DNA of 64,000 nt from Lentilactobacillus fungorum (GCF_016860605.1 NZ_BNJR01000008.1:1-64000), one strand, 5' to 3'; positions 19,991-29,315 are shown, numbered from the stretch's first letter. Made by a program: numbers and translations. The notes: a model not told the origin generated them from the letters alone.

Positions 19991-20640
19991 TCCTTTGCAA
20001 CTACCCTTAACTTAAAATGACTTAGAAAGCTCTGGTTAAATTGGTTAGAATCCTTCAAATAAATCTTGCCAAACTCATCAATCAGGCCATGGAATTCCTG
20101 AGCGTCTCGGTAGGTAAAAGTTGGTGGCAACGTTATTTGATGTTTTAACTGATGATAGCTGACCGTCGGATATCCCAAGTAACCGAAAAGCTTGCGAGCA
20201 TAGTTGTCTGCGATAAACGCTGGCTGATCAAAAACATAAACCAGTAAAGAATCCGCCGTTTCTTCGCCAATTCCGGGCAACGCCAATAAGTCTTTGCGTA
20301 AATGAGTTCCAGCCAGCTGACTTAGTTTATCAAAATCGCAGTCAGCCTGATCAAACCACTTCAAAACGTTTAATAAGCTCTTGCTTTTGTTCTTGTAGAA
20401 ACCGCTCGGTCGAATCAAGGCTTCCAGCTCAGCTTGGCTCAACTGCAAAATTTGCTTAACATTCAGGTTGGTCTTGGCCCTTAGCTGATTAAGTGCCAAA
20501 TCAACGTTGTTCCAATTGGTATTTTGTACCAAAATGGCACCAATAACAATCTCCATTTTGCTATCAGCTGGCCACCAATGCTGAGGCCCCATTTCCTTGA
20601 ACATCTGATGATAGAGTGGCATCGGATCAATCACGAACAC
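19987..20640 (-). CDS. MagIII-like HhH-GPD DNA glycosylase
   Basis: About 217 residues of the endonuclease III superfamily, base-excision repair. The helix-hairpin-helix is LLALPGIGEETAD (about 130-142). The conserved Asp of the GPD loop is in FIADNYARK (about 155). The Lys that makes endonuclease III a bifunctional lyase is replaced by Glu in GIGEETA, and the C-terminal four-Cys iron-sulfur cluster is absent. WWP near the N-terminus, VQNTNWNN and IRPSGFYKNK match the 3-methyladenine glycosylase III (MagIII) subgroup, so a monofunctional alkyl-adenine glycosylase is the best guess. AGGAGG favours the GTG at 20640 over the GTG two codons upstream. It is coupled with the SDR gene downstream. 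Confidence 0.82.
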   Translation of the reverse strand: MFVIDPMPLYHQMFKEMGPQHWWPADSKMEIVIGAILVQNTNWNNVDLALNQLRAKTNLNVKQILQLSQAELEALIRPSGFYKNKSKSLLNVLKWFDQADCDFDKLSQLAGTHLRKDLLALPGIGEETADSLLVYVFDQPAFIADNYARKLFGYLGYPTVSYHQLKHQITLPPTFTYRDAQEFHGLIDEFGKIYLKDSNQFNQSFLSHFKLRVVAKE

Positions 20641-20704
20641 GGTCACCTCCTGTCAATCATTTTATTATAATCCAACTACGATTGTCATCATAAATTATTT
20701 ACTT

Positions 20705-20806
20705 TAATATTTAAGGCGATTAAGCAAGCATACCTGATCTTAGCATGCCAGTCTAATCGCCTCGAATATTAACAGCCAATTCCCGTATGTGGCTGGTTAT
20801 TTTTTA
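20705..20806. terminator. two stem-loops between permease and glycosylase genes
   Basis: Hairpin 1 (20705-20770) is long and imperfect: AATATT, AGGCGATTA / TAATCGCCT, AATATT. Hairpin 2 (20771-20806) pairs AACAGCCA with TGGCTGGTT and is followed by a T-run on the plus strand. Together they probably end the permease transcript, though neither has a good T-run in the minus direction. Confidence 0.45.
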
Positions 20807-20838
20807 CAATAATTAAAGAAAGTTTCTAATTTAGCATT

Positions 20839-22338
20839 TTAAAGCTTATCAATTGGTTCCTTTAGCTTCTTTGATTGATACCATAGGAACGCCCAAGCAA
20901 CCAGGCCGAAGAAAATTGGGCCGATAATTGTCCAAAATGCCGTGACATAATCGTGATCAAGAATTGGCGCGATGGCTGTAAACCCAATCCCAATGATTAA
21001 GACCAGCATCACGATGACCACAATGATATCGGTAACCCACCGGTTCGTAAAGATTTCAAATGGACGCTCAAGATCCTTTCGCCGTTTAAAGAACGGAAAA
21101 GCCGCAATTAAGAACAGGTAAGGAAACGACGTGGAGATATTGCCCATGTTCGTCAAAATCATGTAGAACTGTTTGGCACTAGAACCGCCGAACGTCACGA
21201 AGAAGATAAGAACCGCTACGACAATTGCTTGCGTCCACATGGCAAAGGCTGGCATCCCCTTATCATTGAGTTTGGTCATCCGCGCTGGCCAAAAGTCAGG
21301 ATTTGATCCCATGATAAATGATTTGAGTGGTGAATAGATCAAGATAAAGAAGGAACCCATGTAAGCCATAAACATACTCAAGCCGGCGAACCGTGCAAAC
21401 GACGTGCCTAAAATCAGACAAGCAGCATTGGACAGATGCAGGCTTTGGCCCAAAACAACGCCCAGATTGTTCATCAAGACGTAGGTGATGTTACCCAAGT
21501 TGACTTGGCCACGACCAATCACTGAATGCCAGTTAGCGCTAATGCCCCAAAGAAAGATTGATAACGAATAAGCCACCATGATAACAAACGTCGAAATGAC
21601 TAAGCCTTTGGGAAAGTCCTTTTCCGGCTTATCCATACTATCGGTTACCCCACCCATCGTTTCGGTACCGGCATACGCAAAGACCGCGTAAATCACAAAT
21701 GACAGTAGCGCCATTTGTGACTGAAAATCTGGGTTGGGTGATTGAATAAAACTATGTAACCCATGAATTGGCTCTGCTAATTGACCGCCGTTCATCACCA
21801 AAATAACGAGACTGGCAATCGTAAAAATAACCGTCAGCAGTGACACAAAAATGCCACCCAAAGAAGAAATCTTTGAAATCGAATCAATGCCCCGGACTGC
21901 AAACGAGGTTACCACTAAAATCCATAAAATCGCCATTAAGCCGATGACCTGATTAGAGTTAAGGCCGAATAAAGCCCAACTTTGCGTTTGATCATGGCCA
22001 AAAATGGTGGTTGAAAACGGGATCCATACCTTTGACGCCGTTGACATTAACCAAATAATCCACGACGACAGCCAAATGAAAGTACCAATAAATGCCCAGC
22101 GGTCACCAATCGAACCGGCCAGCCAAGAATAAATGCCACCGTGAGCGTCTTTAAACGTCGACCCGTATTCGGCAAACATCAACGTGCTTGGTAACAAAAA
22201 TAAAATTGCCGCCAAAACGTACCAAATAATGCTTGCATACCCCATTTGGTCAAAGGCAACCGTGGTGTTGGCAAAGCCATAGATGGTCGATAGAATCATC
22301 AAAATTAGGCCGATCAACGTAATCTTTTTCTTTTTCAT
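20839..22338 (-). CDS. YjeM-like APC-superfamily amino acid permease
   Basis: A 499-residue integral membrane transporter with about 12 hydrophobic helices and the APC fold. The N-terminus (ISTIYGFANTT-like segment, MGYASIIWYVLAAILF) resembles the YjeM / glutamate-gamma-aminobutyrate transporter branch. The family handles amino acids or amines by antiport or proton symport; the substrate is unproven. ATG at 22338 is eight bases after GGAG; a GTG one codon upstream is also possible. It is a single gene. The 400-base region upstream (22339-22747) has several TTGCAT/ATGCAA words but no gene or firm promoter that I can defend. Confidence 0.85.
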   Translation of the reverse strand: MKKKKITLIGLILMILSTIYGFANTTVAFDQMGYASIIWYVLAAILFLLPSTLMFAEYGSTFKDAHGGIYSWLAGSIGDRWAFIGTFIWLSSWIIWLMSTASKVWIPFSTTIFGHDQTQSWALFGLNSNQVIGLMAILWILVVTSFAVRGIDSISKISSLGGIFVSLLTVIFTIASLVILVMNGGQLAEPIHGLHSFIQSPNPDFQSQMALLSFVIYAVFAYAGTETMGGVTDSMDKPEKDFPKGLVISTFVIMVAYSLSIFLWGISANWHSVIGRGQVNLGNITYVLMNNLGVVLGQSLHLSNAACLILGTSFARFAGLSMFMAYMGSFFILIYSPLKSFIMGSNPDFWPARMTKLNDKGMPAFAMWTQAIVVAVLIFFVTFGGSSAKQFYMILTNMGNISTSFPYLFLIAAFPFFKRRKDLERPFEIFTNRWVTDIIVVIVMLVLIIGIGFTAIAPILDHDYVTAFWTIIGPIFFGLVAWAFLWYQSKKLKEPIDKL

Positions 22339-22747
22339 CACTTATACTCCAATAATTGATTTAATGAAGGGTAACGCAATCGACGTTTGACTAAGGTGCA
22401 ATCCAACCGAGCCTCATTTGTCACTAAATTACGATCCCTTAAAAGCACGATTGATTTTAGCATTTAGTCATTAAATTTATCCCAACAAAAGATTTGAATT
22501 TAACGAGTAATTATGAAAAAGCACAGCGAAATTCTCACTAATTAAACAAACCAGCCGTTGCATAAAAGATGCAAATTCAGCCGGTTGCTTAGTGAATTCC
22601 TTAATGTAAAGCGATTACGCCATGCAGATTATCAAAAGAGATGCAACTCATCTTGTATCGAATATGACAAACTGATTGGGTTGCATTAAATAATTGAGGC
22701 ATAATTTTAATCTAAGTGCTTAAGGTAGCATTAACTAGCACTATGCG

Positions 22748-23458
22748 TTATTTAATTTTTCGTTTAGCATGCTCAATTGCTTTCGAGATTTTCTGATTCG
22801 CATCCTTAATAACCCGACCATGCCCAACCATTAGGTAACGAATTGGTAACTGGTTTAGCCGCACCATACTTTTGATAGCTGTTGCCGGACTCCAAGTAGC
22901 GGCAGCAGAGAACGGAAATTGCCAATGCTTATCTCCAGCAACTGCTAACCCGCCACGAGAAACCATGGCGTCGCCGGCCAATAGTATTCCTGAAGACTTC
23001 TGATAAAAAACAATCGACCCCGGGGTATGACCTGGAGCATGATAGACTGTTAGCGACTTTAAATGATCACCTGATCTTAGAAAAGCATTTGGTTTGGTAT
23101 GTAGATTACGGTCAAAACCTCCTTGAATTTCGGACTGATCCTCTGAGGGCAATAACTTAAAGTTGCCAGCCATTAATCTTGCGTCACGACTGGAAACATA
23201 TACTTGCGCTGCCGGGAAGACCAACTTAATCGCATCCAATGAACCAATATGATCCACGTGAGGATGGGTTAAAGCGATTCTTGTGAGTGGTTTGTTTAAT
23301 GCCTTAATCTCTTGTAGAATCCCGTTTTTACAAAATGCCATTCCGGTATCGATTAGCGTTAAATCCAAGCCCTCGTCCACTAAATAACAATTAATTGGAA
23401 ATATTTTTGGGAGAAATGCCAACTGATAAACATTACCAAATTGTCGAACTTTCATCAT
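22748..23458 (-). CDS. MBL-fold metallo-hydrolase
   Basis: About 236 residues of the metallo-beta-lactamase superfamily. The metal-binding HPHVDH (HxHxDH, about residue 77) is followed by further ligands in YHAPGHTPGS (about 140), LLAGDAM (about 165) and VGHG (about 215), the glyoxalase II-like order. Likely a thioesterase or hydrolase of a small metabolite; the substrate is unknown. AGGTGAT precedes a run of possible starts (GTG 23464, ATG 23458, ATG 23455). It is transcribed divergently from a MerR-type regulator at 23681, an arrangement that often means the regulator controls the hydrolase. Confidence 0.88.
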   Translation of the reverse strand: MMKVRQFGNVYQLAFLPKIFPINCYLVDEGLDLTLIDTGMAFCKNGILQEIKALNKPLTRIALTHPHVDHIGSLDAIKLVFPAAQVYVSSRDARLMAGNFKLLPSEDQSEIQGGFDRNLHTKPNAFLRSGDHLKSLTVYHAPGHTPGSIVFYQKSSGILLAGDAMVSRGGLAVAGDKHWQFPFSAAATWSPATAIKSMVRLNQLPIRYLMVGHGRVIKDANQKISKAIEHAKRKIK

Positions 23459-23626
23459 TATCACCTGATTCCCGGCTGTCTCCAGCCTTAATTACGGTGA
23501 GCATAACACGGGGGTCAACGCCCATGTCAATCTTTCCGATTAACCTAACATAACATATAGAAGCCAACCATCAAACAACTTTCAAAGTCATTTCCCCTAC
23601 CCGCATATTCGTTTGGATAAGGCTAT

Positions 23627-23657
23627 TTGACCCGGGACGCTACCCCTATGTTAGACT
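23627..23657 (+). promoter_or_regulatory. MerR-type promoter with 19-bp spacer
   Basis: TTGACC (23627-23632) and TAGACT (23652-23657) are separated by 19 bases, the over-long spacer typical of promoters activated by MerR proteins through DNA twisting. It lies 24 bases before the merR start, which suggests autoregulation. Confidence 0.55.
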
Positions 23658-23680
23658 GGTACTCACAAAGAGGTGATTAG

Positions 23681-24082
23681 ATGAATACAACGGCCTTCTG
23701 TGAATTAGTTCATACAACTCGTGACACACTGCGTTATTATGATTCGATCGGCCTATTAAAGCCTCGACGATCAGAAAATGGCTATCGTGACTATACATCA
23801 GCCGATTCAACTACTTACAACATTATTCAAAATTTGAAAGCAGCCGGGTTATCACTAAACGAAATCTCTCAAGTTCTTCAACTTCAAAACCAACCGATTA
23901 CGTCGGATTGTCGGCAGTCTGTTCTAACAATGATTCAGGAAAAGAACGATTATTTCACAGCCCAATATCATTTTTATGCGCAACTCATGGCGATTGCATC
24001 GCAAATGAGTACCGAAGTTCAGAACAATCATCAAGAGAAGCTAGACGGTCTCATTGAAAAATTGGGATATTTGGATGATTAA
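23681..24082 (+). CDS. MerR-family transcriptional regulator
   Basis: 133 residues. The N-terminal winged helix is recognisable from TTRDTLRYYDSIGLL (residues 11-25) and GYRDYT (about 35), followed by the second helix-turn-helix-like part (LKAAGLSLNEISQVL) and a C-terminal coiled coil for dimerisation. No cysteine pattern for metal binding is seen apart from two isolated cysteines. The signal it senses is unknown. AGGTG precedes the ATG. Divergent from the MBL hydrolase, which is the probable target, together with its own promoter. Confidence 0.87.
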   Translation: MNTTAFCELVHTTRDTLRYYDSIGLLKPRRSENGYRDYTSADSTTYNIIQNLKAAGLSLNEISQVLQLQNQPITSDCRQSVLTMIQEKNDYFTAQYHFYAQLMAIASQMSTEVQNNHQEKLDGLIEKLGYLDD

Positions 24083-24119
24083 ACCAGGCGCTAAACTTAC
24101 CTACAAGTTGATAATAAAC

Positions 24120-24149
24120 AAAAAAGCGCCCAGATTACCGAACGCTTTT
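24120..24149. terminator. bidirectional terminator between convergent genes
   Basis: AAAAAGCG and CGCTTTT arms around a 14-base loop, between the convergent merR and surface-protein genes. Confidence 0.6.
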
Positions 24150-24161
24150 CCACTTCATTTA

Positions 24162-25580
24162 TTAATGATTAACCTGAATGACTAATTTCTTATTGCCTGT
24201 AATATACGTTCCGTTACTTAGTTGGTAGCGAGTAGTCAAACGGTGCTTCACAATCTTTTTAACGACGAGCGGAGTTCCCTTCTTATAATTGGCAACCTTA
24301 CCAGTTAAGTTAACCCGCTTATAAGCATTGACGCCCTTAGGATTAATCACCGTTAATTGCCGACTCTTTGGCATTGTCTTGTAATAAACCGGTACCACAT
24401 ACTTTTGGTTGGCAGTAATATAACCAACTTTGCCAGCCGTCTTGCTGCCATGGTTCACATCGCGAACTTTGTAACGCAAGGTGCCTTTAGCCGAATGGGC
24501 ATAACCAGTCACTACAAACATTGGGCGACTAATCCGCTTGGCTTTAGGATACTTAGCGAGTCGCTGAGTATTCTTGAAAGTTGAATTCTGATACAAATAG
24601 ATTCCTTTAGTCGCGTAAACGGCAGCCCCTTTAACAGCTACGTTATTTGGCGTACTTGCCGTATCTGCCTGCTGGGTTGTTGATTCACTGGCAGCCAGTG
24701 TTGTAGCCGCTGAGCTTGAATCATGCTTTGGCGTTGTGATCTCACCAGTTGGAGTGGATGGTGTCACTGACGCAGTGGTCGATGCAGGTTTAACGTGAAC
24801 CGTCAAGTTGTCAGTGTCATCACTGGTCAATGTGTATTTAATTGGCTTCGGGTCAACTAGCTGGTAGCCATTAGGCGCCACTGGCGTGTATTCACCATTC
24901 TTGGCAACGAAGCCATCGATCAAATCGGATTTTACGATCGCTCCTTTAGCATCATCATTTACATAGTTAACGGTTGCTGAAGCAGGTTGGTATTCATAAG
25001 TAACCGTGATGGATGACGGAGCCATTTGACCGTAAAATTGCATGCTTAATGGTGGAGTTCCCTCAAATGAAATTCCTGTTTTTATGGCTTCTAAAAAATT
25101 AATAAAAGCTTCAGAAATTGTGTTGAATGGTTTCATGAGTTTATTATCCACAAGCACTTGAAATTCAGCCATGCCGATATACGTTATTTGGAGTGAATCA
25201 TTAGGGTTAACCGGTTGAAGTGTCGCAATCACTCGATTATTTGGAGTATCTAACGTCATAGCTTTACTCGAAGCATTTAATATTGCCTGAAACGCTGGGT
25301 CTACTCCGAACTTAATCGATCGAACTGTTTCCACTGGCTCATACCCCGGCACACTCACATTAACACAGTCTACAGTGGAATTAGTAGCCGTAATTGTAAA
25401 TTGCGCTGGTGCTTTTAATTGATTCCCCTTGGTATCGACAACATAAACTGTCGTTGTAATCTTAGTTGGTGTGTCATCAGCCCGAACATTAAGAGATTGA
25501 CCCCCAATTAAAAAGATAATAACGGAGACCAAACAAATATAGCACGTCGCCATTATCGCCCTCATTTGATTCTTAGCCAT
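24162..25580 (-). CDS. Secreted MucBP/DUF5776 surface protein
   Basis: 472 residues with a signal peptide (hydrophobic about 10-28, likely cleavage after VRA). The N-terminal domain (30-200) is unassigned. Residues of about 204-266 look like a MucBP-type unit (ATVNYVND...GYQLVDP...YTLTSDDTDNLTVHV). A Ser/Thr linker (about 270-315) leads to DUF5776-like modules up to the end (TRYQLSNGTYITGNKKLV). There is no LPXTG, so retention probably depends on those modules, as in the giant adhesin whose C-terminus is of the same type. GGAGGGG lies before the ATG. Likely a minor adhesin or matrix-binding protein (inference). Confidence 0.85.
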   Translation of the reverse strand: MAKNQMRAIMATCYICLVSVIIFLIGGQSLNVRADDTPTKITTTVYVVDTKGNQLKAPAQFTITATNSTVDCVNVSVPGYEPVETVRSIKFGVDPAFQAILNASSKAMTLDTPNNRVIATLQPVNPNDSLQITYIGMAEFQVLVDNKLMKPFNTISEAFINFLEAIKTGISFEGTPPLSMQFYGQMAPSSITVTYEYQPASATVNYVNDDAKGAIVKSDLIDGFVAKNGEYTPVAPNGYQLVDPKPIKYTLTSDDTDNLTVHVKPASTTASVTPSTPTGEITTPKHDSSSAATTLAASESTTQQADTASTPNNVAVKGAAVYATKGIYLYQNSTFKNTQRLAKYPKAKRISRPMFVVTGYAHSAKGTLRYKVRDVNHGSKTAGKVGYITANQKYVVPVYYKTMPKSRQLTVINPKGVNAYKRVNLTGKVANYKKGTPLVVKKIVKHRLTTRYQLSNGTYITGNKKLVIQVNH

Positions 25581-25682
25581 TATTTTCCCCTCCGATTATG
25601 AAAATGATAACCCTATCGCACTCTCCTTTTAGTATATGTGAATTATTGATCAAAATCAAATTTGGCGGCCGGTGATAAAGAA

Positions 25683-25712
25683 AAAAGCCAACCTAAACAA
25701 GATTGACTCTAT
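25683..25712 (-). terminator. weak gpmA terminator
   Basis: AGTCAA pairs with TTGGCT (one G-T pair) on the minus strand, followed by TTTTTTC. Confidence 0.45.
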
Positions 25713-25738
25713 GATTTTATTCAATTAGCATTCAATTA

Positions 25739-26428
25739 TTAATCCAACTTCGTCTTATTCAAAACATTCAACTTATCATCAAAATCATAAACAACTGGTT
25801 CGCCGGTTGCCATTTCCAAATTCATGATGTCTTCATCTGAGATGTTTTCAATATACTTGGAAAGTGCCCGCAATGAATTACCATGGGCAGCGATAACCAC
25901 GTTCTTACCGTCTAGTAGCTTAGGGGCAATTTGATCTTCCCAGAATGGCATTACTCGTTCCAAAGTGACTTTAAGGTTTTCGCCACCAGGGATAATGTGG
26001 GGATCCAAGTTTGCATATCGACGATCGTGAACAGCAGAACCTTCATCGTCAGCCTTCAAAAGTGGTGGCAAAACATCATATGAACGACGCCAAATATGAA
26101 CTTGCTCATCACCATACTTTTCAGCGGCCTTCTTCTTGTTATGGCCTTGCAAAGCACCATAATGACGCTCGTTTAGACGCCATGACTTTACTTCTGGAAT
26201 CCAAAGTTGATCTGAATATTCCAAAACGTAGTGCAGCGTCTTGATGGCCCGGGTTAAGACAGATGTAAATGCAAAGTCAAACTCAATGCCAGCTTGCTTG
26301 ATTAACTTACCAGCGTTGATTGCCTGCTTAACGCCTTCCTCACTTAAATCAACATCGACCCAGCCAGTAAATTGGTTGGATAAATTCCATTCACTTTGTC
26401 CATGACGAATTAAAACAAGTTTTGCCAA
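25739..26428 (-). CDS. gpmA: 2,3-bisphosphoglycerate-dependent phosphoglycerate mutase
   Basis: 229 residues catalysing 3-phosphoglycerate to 2-phosphoglycerate in glycolysis. The RHG motif with the phosphorylated His is [10 protein letters not shown] (about residues 5-14). [10 protein letters not shown], the catalytic Glu in [11 protein letters not shown], and the second His in [10 protein letters not shown] (about 180) are all present. An ATG two codons upstream (26434) is only two bases from AGAGG; the TTG at 26428 has the correct spacing and gives the family's usual start ([10 protein letters not shown]). It is monocistronic. Confidence 0.95.
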   Translation of the reverse strand: MAKLVLIRHGQSEWNLSNQFTGWVDVDLSEEGVKQAINAGKLIKQAGIEFDFAFTSVLTRAIKTLHYVLEYSDQLWIPEVKSWRLNERHYGALQGHNKKKAAEKYGDEQVHIWRRSYDVLPPLLKADDEGSAVHDRRYANLDPHIIPGGENLKVTLERVMPFWEDQIAPKLLDGKNVVIAAHGNSLRALSKYIENISDEDIMNLEMATGEPVVYDFDDKLNVLNKTKLD

Positions 26429-26488
26429 TTTCATTACCTCTTTCTCTTATTGTCTATCAGTTGATTTTACACCAAATGTCATCATTTT

Positions 26489-27544
26489 TCAGCCTTTTTT
26501 AGCGGCATTTTTATCTGCGGCTGCCGCTACTGGTTCATCGTGGCGTTTAACCCCGAGAATATCCAAGAAGAATGTGAAAATCGGGACGCCACAAATTAAC
26601 CCCCAGACACCAAAGAAATGCTCACCAACTAACAAGACGATGAATGTGTAAAAGATTGGTAAGTTGGTCTTAGATGCCATGAAATTAGGGTTCAACACAT
26701 AGGCTTCAAACGCGTGCACCACCAGAATTGTAATGATTAGGTACACCACGTCTTGGATCCCACCTACCGAGTAACCTACCAACGATAAGGGGATAAACGA
26801 GATAATCACCCCAGCTACCGGAATCAAGCTTAAAATAAACACCATTAGCGCCAAAACAGCTAGTTGTGGCAAGCCCATGAATGCCATGGCAATTGTAGTC
26901 AAAATCGTGTTGCAAATTGCAATGAAGAACTGAGCTTCGATCACGACACCAAACGTTGACACAAATTTCTTGCCAAAGAAGTAAATATCTTGGAAAAACC
27001 AGCCAAAATCACTTTCAAGAAATAGCAGTGAAAACTTGTCCATGGTTGCTTTTTCTACCGTAAAGAAGAAACTGAGGATCATTGATAAGAAAAATGTAAT
27101 CCCCATCGTGCCGATACCAGTGACATATTTCCAAATGAGTGACACGCCATTTTTCATTTGTCCCATGATGTTACTTTGTTTGACAAGTTCGTTAAACCAG
27201 CGAATAGTCGTGTCATCGGGGACGTTCTTAGGATTCGAGTAAAAATTAATGATATCTTGAGTCGCGTTGATTGCTTGATCAGCAATTTTTGGAATATAGA
27301 TCGTGATGCCATAATAAATCGCCAACACCACTAGGACATAAACGACAGTCACAATCAACGGGCTTGGAATCTTAATGTACTGGCGGATTTTATCCGTTAG
27401 TTTGACGACCAGTAAGCAAAAAATAAATGTTAGCAAGAGTGTACTCATCATGCTCCTAGTAACATACAAAACGAAAATAACCAGCATTAAGACGGTGAAT
27501 CTTCGAAGTGGAACGTTATTAATAAATCTAGACCAAGCCGACAA
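26489..27544 (-). CDS. AI-2E family transporter
   Basis: A 351-residue membrane protein of the AI-2E transporter (TqsA/YdiK-like) family: paired hydrophobic helices near the N-terminus, a hydrophilic middle, and a C-terminal block of five to six helices with the family's GxxxGxxxGVPxF-like end (FGVWGLICGVPIFTFFLDIL, about 310-330). Members export small molecules or act as Na+(Li+)/H+ antiporters; a link to autoinducer-2 is not implied here. AGGGGAG supports a TTG start at 27544 rather than the GTG six codons upstream. The C-terminus is short and Ala/Lys-rich. Confidence 0.87.
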   Translation of the reverse strand: MSAWSRFINNVPLRRFTVLMLVIFVLYVTRSMMSTLLLTFIFCLLVVKLTDKIRQYIKIPSPLIVTVVYVLVVLAIYYGITIYIPKIADQAINATQDIINFYSNPKNVPDDTTIRWFNELVKQSNIMGQMKNGVSLIWKYVTGIGTMGITFFLSMILSFFFTVEKATMDKFSLLFLESDFGWFFQDIYFFGKKFVSTFGVVIEAQFFIAICNTILTTIAMAFMGLPQLAVLALMVFILSLIPVAGVIISFIPLSLVGYSVGGIQDVVYLIITILVVHAFEAYVLNPNFMASKTNLPIFYTFIVLLVGEHFFGVWGLICGVPIFTFFLDILGVKRHDEPVAAAADKNAAKKG

Positions 27545-27656
27545 ACAACCAACTCCCCTCACGCTTATGATAAAAATCGTGTCTTAATCATACATTGATT
27601 TAGCTATTCTAAACAAGTTTAATCTATATTTAATCCATAATTGAAGGCAAATTTAA

Positions 27657-27694
27657 AATCTCAGAAAGGATGGGAACCATCTATTCCTGAGATT
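27657..27694 (-). terminator. terminator of the TPR-like protein gene
   Basis: AATCTCAG / CTGAGATT arms with an internal ATGG / CCAT pairing, followed by TTTTAAATTT on the minus strand. Confidence 0.7.
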
Positions 27695-27730
27695 TTATTG
27701 CACTAGCTTATCAATTAATTGCCTTATCGA

Positions 27731-28633
27731 TCAATAATGCGCTTTAACGTATTGTCTAATGGACTCATTGCTATTATGGGCCCCTTTAATAACATTACGG
27801 ACATCTTGATCGCTCATAGCATTGGAATCCACGCCCGCTGCACTAATTTGCTTTCTAGCACTCGCAATTTGGCTGGCCGTAATTTCTTTGCCATTAATTT
27901 CTTTTTGACTTGGCGTCACCGTATATTCATTTGACCCCTTATAGTTCGCAGCTGCCTTTTTCTCTGATGAAGTCAAACTGGCGCTGCTATTAGAAGCAAC
28001 GTTGGGGTTGTTGGTCGTATCACTTGAAGAAGTTGATGATTCAAAATCATTTGAGCTGGTTGCACTGCTGCCAGTCAAGGCACTATTGTTTTTGTCCCGT
28101 AGCTTTTCAGCTTTTGCTAAGACTGATTTGTAATAGGTCTGCTTAATTGATTTATCTGAGAAGATTTTATCCAATGTGCTATTAGACTCGGCGTACTTAC
28201 CTTCACCAGTTTGGTTAAGCGCTTGATTATAAATCTTGTTGTATTTCTTGATGTTTGCCTGAATTGTTTTAATTAATGATAATCTTGCCTTAGCCCGATT
28301 CTTTAATAAATCATTGCCCTTCTTGGTGTCAGCAACTGATTGATAGTTACTCTTGGCATTATCAAATTGGCGATCATTAAACGAATCATTAGCAGACATA
28401 AACGTTTGGGTCTGGTTCAAAATGACTGACGCTTTATTATCGTTAGGCTTTCTCTTTAATGCGTTCGTATAGGCTGTTTCTGCAGCAGTATAATTTTGAT
28501 TGGAAATCTGCACGCTGCCCCGCTGCATAGCGTCTGTATAAAGTTTTTCATTTTGACTATGTCGGGCATATGCATAACCACCAACCCCAAGTGCAACAAT
28601 AATGGTGATTACAATCCAAATCCATCTCTTCAA
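27731..28633 (-). CDS. Membrane-anchored TPR-like extracellular protein
   Basis: 300 residues. A single N-terminal membrane helix (residues 4-23) with Lys/Arg before it predicts an extracellular body. Residues of about 28-160 form TPR-like helical pairs (NYTAAETAYTNALKRKPND). A Ser/Thr/Asn-rich linker (about 185-225) separates them from a conserved-looking C-terminal domain of about 70 residues (YTVTPSQKEINGKEITAS to the end) that resembles a domain also seen at the end of other lactobacillus surface lipoproteins. No enzyme motif is visible. TTG start with AGGAGGG seven bases upstream. A pair of hairpin repeat units begins 24 bases upstream of the start. Confidence 0.75.
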   Translation of the reverse strand: MKRWIWIVITIIVALGVGGYAYARHSQNEKLYTDAMQRGSVQISNQNYTAAETAYTNALKRKPNDNKASVILNQTQTFMSANDSFNDRQFDNAKSNYQSVADTKKGNDLLKNRAKARLSLIKTIQANIKKYNKIYNQALNQTGEGKYAESNSTLDKIFSDKSIKQTYYKSVLAKAEKLRDKNNSALTGSSATSSNDFESSTSSSDTTNNPNVASNSSASLTSSEKKAAANYKGSNEYTVTPSQKEINGKEITASQIASARKQISAAGVDSNAMSDQDVRNVIKGAHNSNESIRQYVKAHY

Positions 28634-28656
28634 AGTGAAGCCCTCCTAAAAAGTAA

Positions 28657-28900
28657 AGTGAGCGGAGCAAAGCGCTTAGAAACTGGAGCATAAGTCTCCT
28701 CTAACGGGAATCCCCGGTTCTGGGATTTTCGTTAGAGGTGCTTATGCGGAAGTTTCTGCTTTGCGCAGCTGTCCTAAATAAAGTGAGCGGAGCAAAGCGC
28801 TTAGAAAGCGGAGCCTAAGTTGACTTGGCCGGAAATCCCGGTTTTGGATTTTGGGTCAAGTTGACTTAGGTGCAGCTTTCTGCTTTGCACAGCTGTCCTA
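28657..28900 (-). repeat. hairpin-repeat array 1 (two type-A units)
   Basis: Units at 28657-28776 and 28782-28900. Read on the minus strand each starts TAGGACAGCT and ends GCTCACTTT, next to the ribosome binding site of the TPR-like gene. Unit 1 has arms GCAAAGC/GCTTTGC, GAAACT/AGTTTC and GCATAAG/CTTATGC around a CCTCTAAC/GTTAGAGG inner stem. Unit 2 has GAAAGC/GCTTTC, CCTAAG/CTTAGG and an ACTTGGCC-type inner stem. Confidence 0.9.
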
Positions 28901-28963
28901 AAAATAAATAAAGCGCCTAAAAAACACAACTAAGCAAGTTGTTTTACAACCAACCCACGCTTC

Positions 28964-29010
28964 GGCTAAGCTATAAGCATCAAGGGAATTCAACGTGTGA
29001 ACGCTTAGCC
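28964..29010. repeat. isolated inverted repeat
   Basis: GGCTAAGC (28964-28971) pairs with GCTTAGCC (29003-29010). It may be a decayed relative of the hairpin repeats next door. The rest of 28901-29315 is AT-rich with no gene that I can support. Confidence 0.35.
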
Positions 29011-29315
29011 AACTGACACGGATTTTTGCTTTGCACCGCAAGCATAAAAATTTATTCAAATTTATTATAACATTATTGCCCCGACCACATTCAACAGTTT
29101 ACACTGGTTTTGAAAACGAATATGATAATTGTGAAATTGAGATTGCTGTAAAATTGAGATTGCCTTTTAAAATGATCCATCAGCTCACATCACCATGAAA
29201 CAAGTCGTTCGTTTTCTACCATATTATATTATTTCATTTCGACAGGCGAACTGCTTTTTAGATCAATATTTGGTAAAGTAATTTTTTTAAAACAATTGAA
29301 GGGAGCCTTGAAGTT

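Noticed and set aside
22339-22747. A cre site at TGTAAAGCGATTACG near 22607 and repeated TTGCAT words.
   Set aside because: The spacing does not fit the cre consensus (one extra base) and no promoter is clear.
28657-28900. Interpreting the hairpin arrays as a CRISPR array.
   Set aside because: Units are adjacent palindromes of about 120 bp with no short constant repeats and unique spacers, and no cas genes are near.
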